In this document: piece after piece, positions 17,140-25,596 of the stretch
Layout of the letters: the number at the start of each line of letters is the position of its first letter
Numbering within the stretch: the first letter of the stretch is position 1
Assembly (NCBI GenBank): GCA_963844575.1
Contig: CAWJOU010000005.1
Coordinates: 1,674,001-1,738,000, forward strand
DNA: 64,000 nt
Origin: DASZUK01 sp963844575
GTDB taxonomy: Bacteria > Actinomycetota > Acidimicrobiia > Acidimicrobiales > RAAP-2
Reading direction: 5' to 3'
The notes under the pieces: model-generated
Told to the model about the DNA's origin: nothing
The model's input: the letters and a program-made list of their open reading frames with translations, nothing else
The model's database searches: none
Translations under genes and position numbers: made by a program

Positions 17140-17991
17140 TCATGCTGGCCTCCCGACGATCACGACGTTGTCCTCGTGCGGGCAGTACAGGTCGGCGATG
17201 CGGAACCCGGCCAGCCGCACCAGCCGGGCCAGGTTCTCCTCGCTGAAGAGGTGGACGTGCTCGAGTGGGCTCATGCACTCCCAGTCGTCGCCGTCGACGA
17301 TATAGGTGAGAGCGTCGGTCGTCGGCGTCTCGACGACCAGCACGCCGCCGTCGGCCAGCACCCGCCGGCACTCTTCGAGCACGGCGAGCGGCTCGAAGAG
17401 GTGCTCGACGACGTCGTGCAGGAGGACGACGTCAAAGCTGCCGGCGGCCAGCCCGAGGTCGCGGAGGTCGCCGCAGTAGAGCTCGATGCCGTGGGCCGCC
17501 TTGGCCGCCGCACAGATGTCGGCCGACGGCTCGACGCCCTGGGCGGCGAACCCGAGGTCGCGGGCCGCTCGCACGGTGCCGCCGTTCGACGCGCCGACGT
17601 CGAGGAGCCGGCCGGTCGAGGCGAACGGGAGCACGTCGCGCTGCAGCTTGCCGAAGCCGTTGCGGTAGTCGTACTCCGTCCGTTCGGCGAGCGTCGGCGA
17701 GCCGATGCCGAGGCAGTACTCGGTCCAGTACGCCTGGCCGTAGAGGTCGGCGACGGCCGCCTCGGGGAGGCGCGGACTGACGAAGAGGTGGCCGCACTCG
17801 TCACACGTCCGCAGGTCGATGCCGTCGACCGTCGTGGCGTGGGACGTCGCGGCCGCCGGCCCGCACAGGACGCAGGGGACGTCGTCCCATCGATACTGCG
17901 CCCGGAGGCGATCGATGACGTCGTCGCGGCGCTGGCGGTGCTGCTCGGCCAGCTCGGGGACGTGGAACCGGGTGGACATGACGTCGGCCAT
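17140..17991 (-). CDS. class I SAM-dependent methyltransferase with N-terminal zinc-ribbon
   Basis: 283 residues from ATG 17991 (GGAAGGTG six bases upstream; a GTG at 18000 overlaps the previous stop and is possible). CVLCG and CDECGH form a two-CxxC zinc-ribbon at about 40-65. Then LLDVGASNGG is the SAM-binding motif I, GVEPS follows, and FDVVLLHDVVEHL is motif II. This layout is common in methyltransferases that modify sugars in glycan clusters. It sits between two glycosyltransferase genes, so methylation of the flagellin glycan is likely (inference). The substrate is not visible. Confidence 0.82.
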   Translation of the reverse strand: MADVMSTRFHVPELAEQHRQRRDDVIDRLRAQYRWDDVPCVLCGPAAATSHATTVDGIDLRTCDECGHLFVSPRLPEAAVADLYGQAYWTEYCLGIGSPTLAERTEYDYRNGFGKLQRDVLPFASTGRLLDVGASNGGTVRAARDLGFAAQGVEPSADICAAAKAAHGIELYCGDLRDLGLAAGSFDVVLLHDVVEHLFEPLAVLEECRRVLADGGVLVVETPTTDALTYIVDGDDWECMSPLEHVHLFSEENLARLVRLAGFRIADLYCPHEDNVVIVGRPA

Positions 17992-17996
17992 CGTGG

Positions 17997-19874
17997 TCAC
18001 CTTCCGAGTGCGGGGACGCGGGCGGGCGGTCGTCGGGTGCGGCCGAGCTGGTCGTCGATCTCGGCCAGCCGTCGGCGGATCGTCGAACCGGTGACCGCGG
18101 GGCCGTGGGTACGGCGGATGTCGCGCTGGGCGAGCCGGCCGCGGGCGGCGGCCTCGTCGGGGTACGTCCAGACACGGTGCAGCGCGCGGACGGCGTCGTC
18201 GTGCCGCGGCTCGGCCCACGTCGCGCCGGCCGGGTAGACGTGCTCCAGGCCGGTCGGTACCCGACCGGGATCGAACGGGACGAGGAAGCTGTTGTCGGCG
18301 GTCATGAAGTCGAGATTGCCGGAGTACCCGGTGGCGACGACCGGCCGGCCCCAGGCCATCGCCTCGGCCGGCGTGAGCCCGAACCCCTCGGCCCGGTGGA
18401 GCGAGACGGTGCAGTCGGCGTGCCCGACGAGGTCGGCGATCTCGTCGTCGGTGAGGTAGCCGTCGAGCAGGACGACGTCGCGACGACCGCCGACCGCCTC
18501 CTGCAGCGCCCGCCAGCCGGCCGGGTCCCAGGCGGCGTTCAAGACCTTCAGGACGAGGACCGGACCCTCGCCCGGCGCGAAGGCATCGCAGAAGGCCCGG
18601 ACCACGCCGAGCCCGTTCTTGCGGGCGGCCACCGAACCGAAATCGAACATCGTGAGGAACGTGAACGCGTCCGGCAGGCCGAGCTCGTGGCGGGATCGGC
18701 CGGGGCGCCCGGTGCGGTGGGGGACGGGCAGGGGGACGGTGACGACCGGCTTGTCCGTCCGGCGGGCCAGCGCGTCGCGGATGAACCCGCTCGGCGCCCA
18801 CAGCTCGTGGACGTACGCGAATGCGGGGACGTGGCGGGTCGGGAGCTCCTCGAGCTCCCAGAACCAGATGCCGACGGTGTGGCGGCCGAGCCACAGCTCG
18901 GCGCCGGCCATCGTCGCGAACGGCGGGAGCACATCCGCGTTGAGGACGAGCAGGTTCGTGTCGTAGATGAGCCGGTCGGCCACCTCGGGGGCGTCGGCGA
19001 CGACCGGCGACCCGTGGCGCCGGTACGCGAACGCGGCCGTCTCGATCCCGGCGCCGTCAGCGGCGGCCAGGTAGCGCCGCCCGGCGTCGCCGACGCCGCA
19101 GGCCGCGTCGAGCAGGCCGACGACGTTGAGCCCCCGCCGGACCGACCGCGGCAGGTACGGCGGCGTCCAGTCGAGCGGGTCGGATCGGGCGATCGGCGAC
19201 CACGACCCGGCCGCGCCGACCCGCTCGACGCGGCAATCGGGCATGGTGGCGCACCGCCAGCCGGCCGCGTCGAGGGCGGCACCCGTCGCCGGCGGGACGA
19301 GGTGGCCGTCACCGTGGTGGCTTTTCTGGTGGGCGTCCCCGTCGGTGCGCTCGCCCCGGTCGCCGGGGTCGTCACCGGCCAGCGCCCGGGGGCCGCCGAC
19401 CGAGTCGAGCGCCAGCCGGCGGACGGCCATGACCGGCGGCCCTGACTCCGACAGACCCGCGTCCGACGGCCCGGGCACCGGCGGCACCGGCATTGGCGGC
19501 CCAGCCACCTTCGGCACGACGACGCCGATGCCGGGATCGTCGGCAAACGGGGCGACGGCCGCGTCGAGCCAGCCGTCCGGTAGCGCCGCTCGGGGGTCGA
19601 CGAGCACGAGCAACCGTCCGGCGGCCAGGTCGGCCCCGGTGGCGAGGGCCTCACCGGGTCCAGTGGCGAGCCGCCGGTGGACGATGCGGACCGGGCCGGT
19701 CAACCGGGTCAGCTCCGTCCGGACCGCCGACGTCGTGCCGTCGTCGACGACGACCAGCTCCGCGTCGGGCCGGGCCGCCACCGCCCGGATCAGCCCGGCC
19801 AGGGCCGGCGGCGGAGCCGGCGTCGGCGGACCGACCGCGACGACCACCGAGACCGACAGGTGTTCGTCCCTCAT
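17997..19874 (-). CDS. glycosyltransferase, GT2-like N-terminus + GT4
   Basis: 625 residues from ATG 19874, with AGAGGAGG upstream and an ATGA overlap with the previous gene. Residues about 7-130 resemble GT2 (VSVVVAVG, ELVVVDDGT, LLVLVDPRA), but the domain is short and its catalytic part is not clear. From about 265 on is a GT4 domain: GIWFWELEELP, FLTMFDFGSVAARKN, and the E-x7-E pair in HRAEGFGLTPAEAMAWGRPV. This second part looks like the glycosyltransferases of multi-domain glycan assembly proteins. Likely acts on the same acceptor as its neighbours. Confidence 0.82.
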   Translation of the reverse strand: MRDEHLSVSVVVAVGPPTPAPPPALAGLIRAVAARPDAELVVVDDGTTSAVRTELTRLTGPVRIVHRRLATGPGEALATGADLAAGRLLVLVDPRAALPDGWLDAAVAPFADDPGIGVVVPKVAGPPMPVPPVPGPSDAGLSESGPPVMAVRRLALDSVGGPRALAGDDPGDRGERTDGDAHQKSHHGDGHLVPPATGAALDAAGWRCATMPDCRVERVGAAGSWSPIARSDPLDWTPPYLPRSVRRGLNVVGLLDAACGVGDAGRRYLAAADGAGIETAAFAYRRHGSPVVADAPEVADRLIYDTNLLVLNADVLPPFATMAGAELWLGRHTVGIWFWELEELPTRHVPAFAYVHELWAPSGFIRDALARRTDKPVVTVPLPVPHRTGRPGRSRHELGLPDAFTFLTMFDFGSVAARKNGLGVVRAFCDAFAPGEGPVLVLKVLNAAWDPAGWRALQEAVGGRRDVVLLDGYLTDDEIADLVGHADCTVSLHRAEGFGLTPAEAMAWGRPVVATGYSGNLDFMTADNSFLVPFDPGRVPTGLEHVYPAGATWAEPRHDDAVRALHRVWTYPDEAAARGRLAQRDIRRTHGPAVTGSTIRRRLAEIDDQLGRTRRPPARVPALGR

Positions 19875-22800
19875 ACCAGTGCCTCCTCTTGCCGCATCGA
19901 CTCGCTCGACGCCCCGTCGCTGGGCGCCCCGACGAGGGTGGCCAGGCGATCGGCGACGACGGCCGCCGTCCGTTCCCACGTGAACCCGGCCACGATCCGC
20001 TCCCGCCCGGCCGCGCCGCGCCGCCGACGCTCGGCGGGGTCGGCGACGACCTGGCGGAGGGCGGCGACCAGTCCGAGACGGCTCGTCTCCGACCACCAGG
20101 CGCCGCCGACCGTCGGCGTCCACTCGGCCGGGGCGATCCGGACGCGACGGGCCGGCACGAGCCAACCGGTGCGGTCGTCGCAGAAGTCGAGGCACGGTCC
20201 GTCGTCGGGCACGACCACCGGCAGCCCCGAGGCCATCGCCTCGGCGATCGGCAGCCCGAACCCTTCACCGCGGTACGGGTGGACGAGCGCGTCACAGCTC
20301 CGGAAGAGATCGGCCATCTCGTCGCCGGTCAGGTCGCCGTCGACCACCTCGACCGCGGCGCCGCTCCCGGCCGCGGCCCGGCGGACGTCGGCTTCGAGCG
20401 TCGACGTCCGGTAGACGGTGTCCGAGCCGAACGGCTTGACGACGAGGCAGACGTCGTCGGCCGCGCCGAACGCGCCGAGGTAGGCCTCGAGCAGGATGTC
20501 GATGCCCTTGCGCTCGATGCAGCCGCCGACGAAGAGGAGCCGCGTCCGCTTCGTCGTCGCCAGCGCGAACCGCGGGCCGTCGGGCCGGAACCGGTCGACG
20601 TCGACCCCGTACGGGACGACGTGGACCCGGTCGGCCGGCACGCCGCTGGCCACGGCGCAGTCGCGGCCCCACCTCGTCGGCACCCAGAGCTCGTCGACGA
20701 CGTCGCGGACCGGGCCGACCCACTCGGCCGGCAGCTCGCCGAACTCCCACGGCTGCATCAGGACGAGGCGACCGCTCGCCGGCGGCGAGAGGTCCGGCGG
20801 CCACTGATGGCGAACCTCGATCGCGGCGGGCGCCGCGACCGCGTCGACCGGACCGGCGGTCGAGCGCACGGTGACGCCACCGAGCTCGTCGACCGTGTCG
20901 ATCGGGTACGGCGGTCGTTCGCCGGTGCAGGCGACGACGTCGAGCGCCGTCCCGTCGGCGGCCAGGCGGCGGACGATCTCCCGGTTGGCATGGGCCAGGC
21001 TGTGGTGGGAAAAGATGTCGCCGACCCAGCGGACCGTCGAGCGACCGCCGGGCGGGCCGTCGTCGGACCGGCGACGGTGCCACGGTGCCGGCAGCCCGGC
21101 CAGCGGGTCGGCGGCGTGGTTCGCCGGCCCCCCGTCCTCCTTCGACCGGCGGCTGTCCGGCCCGGTCGCGACCCGCGGGGCCATGCGGGACCAGAGCTCG
21201 TCCAGCTCGACCAGGCCGGCGACCGCCCGGGCCAGCCGGTCGGCGTCGTCGGGGTCGTCCGGCACGAGCAGCGCCGGCGTGCCGGAGACGGCGGCGGCCG
21301 ACAGCCAGTGTTCGGCTCCCGCGGTGACCGCGACGACGACCGCCCGGGCCGTCCGGAGCCACGGCGTCGGATCGGCGACGGGTCCGGCTGGCAAGGCCAG
21401 CGGCAGGGCGGCGGCCATCCGGCGCCCGGGGTCGTCGCCGACGACGGCGATCGGCGTCGTCCCCAGTGCGGTCCCCAGCGCCGGTGCGGTCACCCGCTCC
21501 CAGCGTTCGCGTTCGGCCGGTGTCACCCGCCGGAAGTCGCCGACGACGCAGACGCCGGTACGGACGCCGAGCGGGACGACCGGCCCGGCCGGGAACAGCG
21601 ACGGGGCGGACGCGACGGCTGGCGTCACCCGCCCGTTCCCATCGGCCGGCCCGGTGGTGATGGCCCTCAACACCAGGTCGGCGTGGCCGGTCGTCCCGTC
21701 CGGATCGCCGGCGTCGACGTCGACGACGAGGTGGGCGGCGGGCAGGAGGCGGCGGACGTCGGGCGCGGCGGCGGCCGCCGCGGTCGCGAGCACGACCGTG
21801 TCGAACCGGTGCTCGGCACAGAGTCGGGCCAGACGGGCCGCGGCGGGACCCCACCAGCCGTCGTCGGCTGCGCCGACCGGCGTCGCGTCCGCCGCCGCGT
21901 CGTCCGTCCAGCCGTGCACGACGATGCCGTCCGGCGCCAGGAGCTCCTCGGTCTGGGCTGCCGGTTGCGGGTGGACGACGGTCACCTGGTGCCCCGACCG
22001 GCGGAGGAGATGGGCGACGGCCAGCGTCCGGATGTTCGACACTTGGCGGTCGACGACCAGCACTCGCCGGCCGCCGGCGGGGATCGCCGCCGCGGTGCCC
22101 GGCCGGGCCGCCGTCGCCGTCGCCTCGGCACTCGCCGGCACCGGCGCGAGGACGTCGAGGACCGGCACCAGCGCCGGCGCGATGGCGCCGACCTCGGAAC
22201 GGAGCTGGGCCTGTTGCGCGGGCGGCAGCGAGACGATGTTGGCGCCGAACGCCTGGCGACCGCGCCGGTCGGCGAACGAACCGACGGCGACGGCCGCGGC
22301 CAGCAGCCGCTCGCGGGCGGTGCGGGACCGGTCGATCGTCGCCCCGACGAGCGGGCACGGACCGGGGAGGTTCTCGGCCCGGAGCCGGGCTGACCAGACG
22401 AGCTGGCGCTCGATCGGCAGCCCGACGGCCACCGACGCCGCGGTGGCCAGGACGACCCGCTGCCCCCCGACGACCTCGTACCACGCGTCGAGCGCCCGGT
22501 CGGCCGCGTCGGCCCGGATCTGCACGAGCTGGGGACAGAACGCGGCCAACCGGTCGGCCGGCACGGCGGCGACCATCTCCGACAGCGGGCGGCCCGACCG
22601 TTCGAGGCTGTCGATCAGCAGCCCGACGTGGGCGTCCATCCCGCCCTGGGCCCGCAGCGAGCCGAGCAGGGTGTAGGCCGCCTCGCCGTGCCGGCCGAGC
22701 CCGGCCAGGGCCTGGGCCCGCCCAGCGGCGACGAAATGTGGCTCGTACTCGAACCCGTCGTCATCGAGCCCGCCGGTCACCCGATCGAACGCGGCGAGGG

Positions 22801-24388
22801 CGCCGTCGAACTGCTCCAGCGCCAGGCGGGCGTGGCCTTCGAGGGCATCGGCCAAGGTCGGCACGGCCGTCACCCGGCGCAAGCGGTCGATCTCGACCAG
22901 CGCCTCGTCTGGCCGGTCGAGGGCGAGCAGGCCCTCGACGACGGCCCGCAGCGCCAACCGGACGGTCGCCGGCTTGACACCGTCGGTGGCCACGGCCAGC
23001 CGGCAGAGGTCGATGCCTTCGTCGTAGTGGTGGGCGAGCAGGTGTGACCGGCCAAGGCTGAGCAGGCCGGTGGCCCGGTCGAGGTCGGAGTCGCCGGCCA
23101 GGTCGCCGAACGCGCTGCGGACGTTCCGGCTCCCCTTGGCCCGGCCGGCGACCGCCGACTGCAGGTAACCCCAGTGGGTGATCCGAGCCGCGTCGAGGGT
23201 CGACAGCGCCAACTCGACCGTGCCGGCCCGGGCGCCGACCTGCTCGTGGAGCCGACCGATCCAGTGCCCGCAGGCCCGCCGGAAGAGCCGGCAGGCCGGG
23301 TGCGTCAGCGTCGTCGACGCCTCCGTGCCGCGCAGGTTGTCGATGTGGACGAGGAACCCCTCGACGTCGGACGAGGCGGCGGCCAGGTGGCACCGCAGTG
23401 CGGCCGGGTCCGGGCAGGCCAGCGCCTCGTCGGCGTCCAGCCAGAGGATCCACTGGCCGCGGCAGTTCTCGAGCGCCTCGTTGCGGGCCCGGGCGAAGTC
23501 GTCGTCCCAGTACCCCTCGACGACGACCGCGCCGGCGGCCCGGGCGATCTCGACCGTGTCGTCGACCGAGCCGGTGTCGTAGACGACGATCTCGTCGGCG
23601 ATCGTCCCGAGCGATTCCAGGCAGCGGGGGAGGTTCTCGTGCTCGTCGCGCACGATGAGGCACGCCGACACGAACGGCGCGCCAGGCGCCGGAGGCGGCG
23701 TCCCTTCGCTGTTCTTCCAGGGCGGCGTCCCGCCGCCATTCCCATTGGGCGGCGTCCCGCCACTGCTCTCTCCGGGCGGGTTTCCCCCGCCGTGGTGCAG
23801 GTACGAGCTCTCGGCGACGACGAGCCGGCCGTGACGGCTGGCCCGCTCGGCCAGCGCGGCAACGGGATCGGGCCCGGTGAGCGCCCGGGCCATCCCGCCG
23901 GCACCGTCGACGAGCGATCGCCGGACGGCCAACGACGGCCCGGACAGCCGGGACGCCGGGCTCACCACCCCCGCCCGGCCGGCGACGAGCCGGCGGGCGA
24001 ACGACCGGTGGACGTCCGGCTCGTACGGGCGGTACGGGACGCCGACGAGCAGCTCGTCCCCGTCGGCCAGGTTCGTCCGGGCGGCGGCCGCGGCGACGTC
24101 AGGGTCGCCGAGCGCGTCGACGAGCCCGTCGGTCCAGCCGGTCGTCGGCACGGCGCGCTCGTCGACGACGACGACGATCTCGTGGGTCGGCGGTCGGGTC
24201 GCCGGCCGGCTCAGTCGTCGCGCCCCACGTACCCGCCAGCTGCCGGGGTCGGTGGGGGATCGGCCGGCACCGACGAGCACCACGTCGTCCGACGCCGCCA
24301 GCGTCTCGCCGAGGACATCGAGGAAGGCCCGGGTCGCTCGGCGATCGGGGCCGGCCAGGACGGCGACGGTGACCGGTCGGCGTGGCAT
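19871..24388 (-). CDS. giant multidomain glycosyltransferase (GT2-like, GT2, TPR-like, GT4)
   Basis: 1505 residues from ATG 24388 (GGGGGAC upstream). In order: a degenerate GT2-like unit (about 5-195); a GGTPP-repeat linker (199-237); a GT2 domain from 239 (SACLIVRDEHENLPRCLESL, VVYDTGSVDDT, WLDADEA at 317-322); a helical TPR-like stretch (about 455-650); an unclear GT-B-like region (about 770-1090); and a GT4 domain (about 1115-1480) with LLFVGGCIERKGIDILLEAY and the E-x7-E pair in RGEGFGLPIAEAMASG. GT2 plus TPR is typical of protein glycosyltransferases. It is the first gene of the operon, head-to-head with flagellin (257 bases apart), so it is a good candidate for the enzyme that starts flagellin glycosylation (inference). 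Confidence 0.85.
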   Translation of the reverse strand: MPRRPVTVAVLAGPDRRATRAFLDVLGETLAASDDVVLVGAGRSPTDPGSWRVRGARRLSRPATRPPTHEIVVVVDERAVPTTGWTDGLVDALGDPDVAAAAARTNLADGDELLVGVPYRPYEPDVHRSFARRLVAGRAGVVSPASRLSGPSLAVRRSLVDGAGGMARALTGPDPVAALAERASRHGRLVVAESSYLHHGGGNPPGESSGGTPPNGNGGGTPPWKNSEGTPPPAPGAPFVSACLIVRDEHENLPRCLESLGTIADEIVVYDTGSVDDTVEIARAAGAVVVEGYWDDDFARARNEALENCRGQWILWLDADEALACPDPAALRCHLAAASSDVEGFLVHIDNLRGTEASTTLTHPACRLFRRACGHWIGRLHEQVGARAGTVELALSTLDAARITHWGYLQSAVAGRAKGSRNVRSAFGDLAGDSDLDRATGLLSLGRSHLLAHHYDEGIDLCRLAVATDGVKPATVRLALRAVVEGLLALDRPDEALVEIDRLRRVTAVPTLADALEGHARLALEQFDGALAAFDRVTGGLDDDGFEYEPHFVAAGRAQALAGLGRHGEAAYTLLGSLRAQGGMDAHVGLLIDSLERSGRPLSEMVAAVPADRLAAFCPQLVQIRADAADRALDAWYEVVGGQRVVLATAASVAVGLPIERQLVWSARLRAENLPGPCPLVGATIDRSRTARERLLAAAVAVGSFADRRGRQAFGANIVSLPPAQQAQLRSEVGAIAPALVPVLDVLAPVPASAEATATAARPGTAAAIPAGGRRVLVVDRQVSNIRTLAVAHLLRRSGHQVTVVHPQPAAQTEELLAPDGIVVHGWTDDAAADATPVGAADDGWWGPAAARLARLCAEHRFDTVVLATAAAAAAPDVRRLLPAAHLVVDVDAGDPDGTTGHADLVLRAITTGPADGNGRVTPAVASAPSLFPAGPVVPLGVRTGVCVVGDFRRVTPAERERWERVTAPALGTALGTTPIAVVGDDPGRRMAAALPLALPAGPVADPTPWLRTARAVVVAVTAGAEHWLSAAAVSGTPALLVPDDPDDADRLARAVAGLVELDELWSRMAPRVATGPDSRRSKEDGGPANHAADPLAGLPAPWHRRRSDDGPPGGRSTVRWVGDIFSHHSLAHANREIVRRLAADGTALDVVACTGERPPYPIDTVDELGGVTVRSTAGPVDAVAAPAAIEVRHQWPPDLSPPASGRLVLMQPWEFGELPAEWVGPVRDVVDELWVPTRWGRDCAVASGVPADRVHVVPYGVDVDRFRPDGPRFALATTKRTRLLFVGGCIERKGIDILLEAYLGAFGAADDVCLVVKPFGSDTVYRTSTLEADVRRAAAGSGAAVEVVDGDLTGDEMADLFRSCDALVHPYRGEGFGLPIAEAMASGLPVVVPDDGPCLDFCDDRTGWLVPARRVRIAPAEWTPTVGGAWWSETSRLGLVAALRQVVADPAERRRRGAAGRERIVAGFTWERTAAVVADRLATLVGAPSDGASSESMRQEEALV

Positions 24389-24446
24389 GTCGGGCGGTCC
24401 CCCAATCGATCCGGGCACCCGGCCGTCCGAGTGCCTCCGGACGGAC

Positions 24447-24474
24447 CCATCGGCAGAAACGGGCCGCGGCTCAA
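24447..24474 (-). promoter_or_regulatory. weak candidate sigma-28-like promoter for glycosyltransferase operon
   Basis: Reverse strand: TTGA (24474-24471), 16 bases, GCCGATGG (24454-24447). The -10 box and spacing match the flagellar set, but the -35 differs at two of four bases. It would start transcription about 50 bases before ATG 24388. Confidence 0.3.
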
Positions 24475-24501
24475 GCCGAGAGCTCGACCGCCGAACGGTG
24501 C

Positions 24502-24529
24502 TCAAGTCGGACGGGCCGGCGACCGATAG
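24502..24529 (+). promoter_or_regulatory. sigma-28-type promoter for flagellin
   Basis: TCAA (24502-24505), 16 bases, ACCGATAG (24522-24529). Same spacing as the other flagellar promoters. Transcription would start near 24537 and give a leader of about 110 bases that contains the CsrA-type hairpin. Confidence 0.72.
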
Positions 24530-24605
24530 CAACCCCGGCTCGTCAAGACGGCGGGCCACCGGCCGGCGGCTCATCGTCACCGGCCGGGGCAGTACCCAGG
24601 AACCA

Positions 24606-24640
24606 GCTGCACACGGATGTGCAGCCCAGCGAACGGAGGA
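24606..24640 (+). promoter_or_regulatory. CsrA-binding leader element of flagellin mRNA
   Basis: GCTGCACA (24606-24613) and TGTGCAGC (24618-24625) pair perfectly over 8 bp and expose CGGA (24614-24617) in a 4-base loop. The loop region ACACGGATGT fits the published CsrA consensus ACAnGGAnGU. A second GGAGGA (24635-24640) is the ribosome binding site. An upstream hairpin site plus a site over the ribosome binding site is the layout of the Bacillus hag leader, where CsrA blocks translation. fliW and csrA are both in this cluster. Confidence 0.78.
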
Positions 24641-24645
24641 TACGG

Positions 24646-25479
24646 ATGTCTTCTCTCGTGGTCGACACCAACCTTTCAGCCATCACAGCGCTGAACGACC
24701 TGAATTCCACGAACAGCAACATGGCCACGGCCATCCGGGAGCTGTCCTCGGGCCTCCAGGTCCAGACAGCGGCCGACGGTCCGGCCCAGTACGTCACCAG
24801 CCAAGCGCTGGAGTCGCAGGCCAACGGTTACTCGACGGCCATCAACAATGCCCAAGACGGCGTCTCGTTGATCCAGACCGCGTCGGGAGCGCTCAACCAG
24901 ATCTCGTCCATCTTGCAGACGATGGACCAGCTGGCGCTCTCCTCGGCGAACGGCGCGACCAACGACGCCACGTCGTTGGCCGCCAACCAGCAGGAGTTCG
25001 CCGCGCTGCAGTCCGACATCAACCAGATCGCCGGCACGACGAGCTTCGGTCAGACCACCCTGCTCGACGGTTCGTTCTCGAACCAGACCCTGCAGGTCGG
25101 GGCGTTCGACCTCTCGAACCAGCAGATCGGCCTCTCGATCGCCGCCGCCACAGCCAGCTCGCTGGGTGTGACCTCCGGTGTGGTCGGTGTCGGCTCGGCC
25201 GCGTCGGCCCAGTCGGCGGTGACCTCGGTGCAGAACGCGATCTCGTCGGTCGACAGCATCGAGGCGTCGGTCGGCGCGGTGCAGAACGAGCTGCAGGCCA
25301 TCGTGGCCAATCTGACGGTCGGACAGCAGAACCTCTCGGCCGCCGACAGCCAGCTCGTCGACGTGAACATGGCGCAGGAGATGACCACGTTCTCGACCGA
25401 CCAGATCCTGGAGCAGACCGGCGTCGCCATGCTGTCCCAGGCCCAGCAGGCACCGCAGTTGGTCCTCAAGCTGGTCTGA
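24646..25479 (+). CDS. fliC: flagellin
   Basis: 277 residues, short for a flagellin. N-terminal core: MSSLVVDTNLSAITALNDLN and ELSSGLQVQTAADGPAQYVT, then QDGVSLIQTASGALNQI. C-terminal core: QNAISSVDSIEASVGAVQNE and VNMAQEMTTFSTDQILEQTG, closing with MLSQAQQAPQLVLKLV. The variable outer domain is only about 60-70 residues and rich in Ser and Thr, which would offer O-glycosylation sites for the divergent glycosyltransferases. GGAGGA five bases before ATG 24646. Expression is probably set by sigma-28 at transcription and CsrA/FliW at translation. A strong hairpin follows the stop. Confidence 0.97.
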   Translation: MSSLVVDTNLSAITALNDLNSTNSNMATAIRELSSGLQVQTAADGPAQYVTSQALESQANGYSTAINNAQDGVSLIQTASGALNQISSILQTMDQLALSSANGATNDATSLAANQQEFAALQSDINQIAGTTSFGQTTLLDGSFSNQTLQVGAFDLSNQQIGLSIAAATASSLGVTSGVVGVGSAASAQSAVTSVQNAISSVDSIEASVGAVQNELQAIVANLTVGQQNLSAADSQLVDVNMAQEMTTFSTDQILEQTGVAMLSQAQQAPQLVLKLV

Positions 25480-25496
25480 TGATCCGCCGGGCTCGT

Positions 25497-25548
25497 CCCG
25501 GCCCCGACGCCGACTCCTTCTCTTCTCCTTGTCGGCGTCGTGGCCGGG
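25497..25548 (+). terminator. long hairpin after flagellin
   Basis: Left arm 25497-25514 and right arm 25531-25548 pair over 18 bp with one mismatch; the loop is a pyrimidine-rich 16 bases. No T run. It may end most transcripts or protect the flagellin mRNA 3' end, keeping fliD expression lower than flagellin. Confidence 0.7.
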
Positions 25549-25596
25549 GCGGTCCGGCCCCCTCCATCAGATACGGACCGAAGAGGGAGCGGTGGG

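Noticed and set aside
24471..24498. Second flagellin promoter on the + strand (TCAA at 24471)
   Set aside because: The base run 16 positions later reads CCGAACGG, lacking the GATA core, so it was not called.
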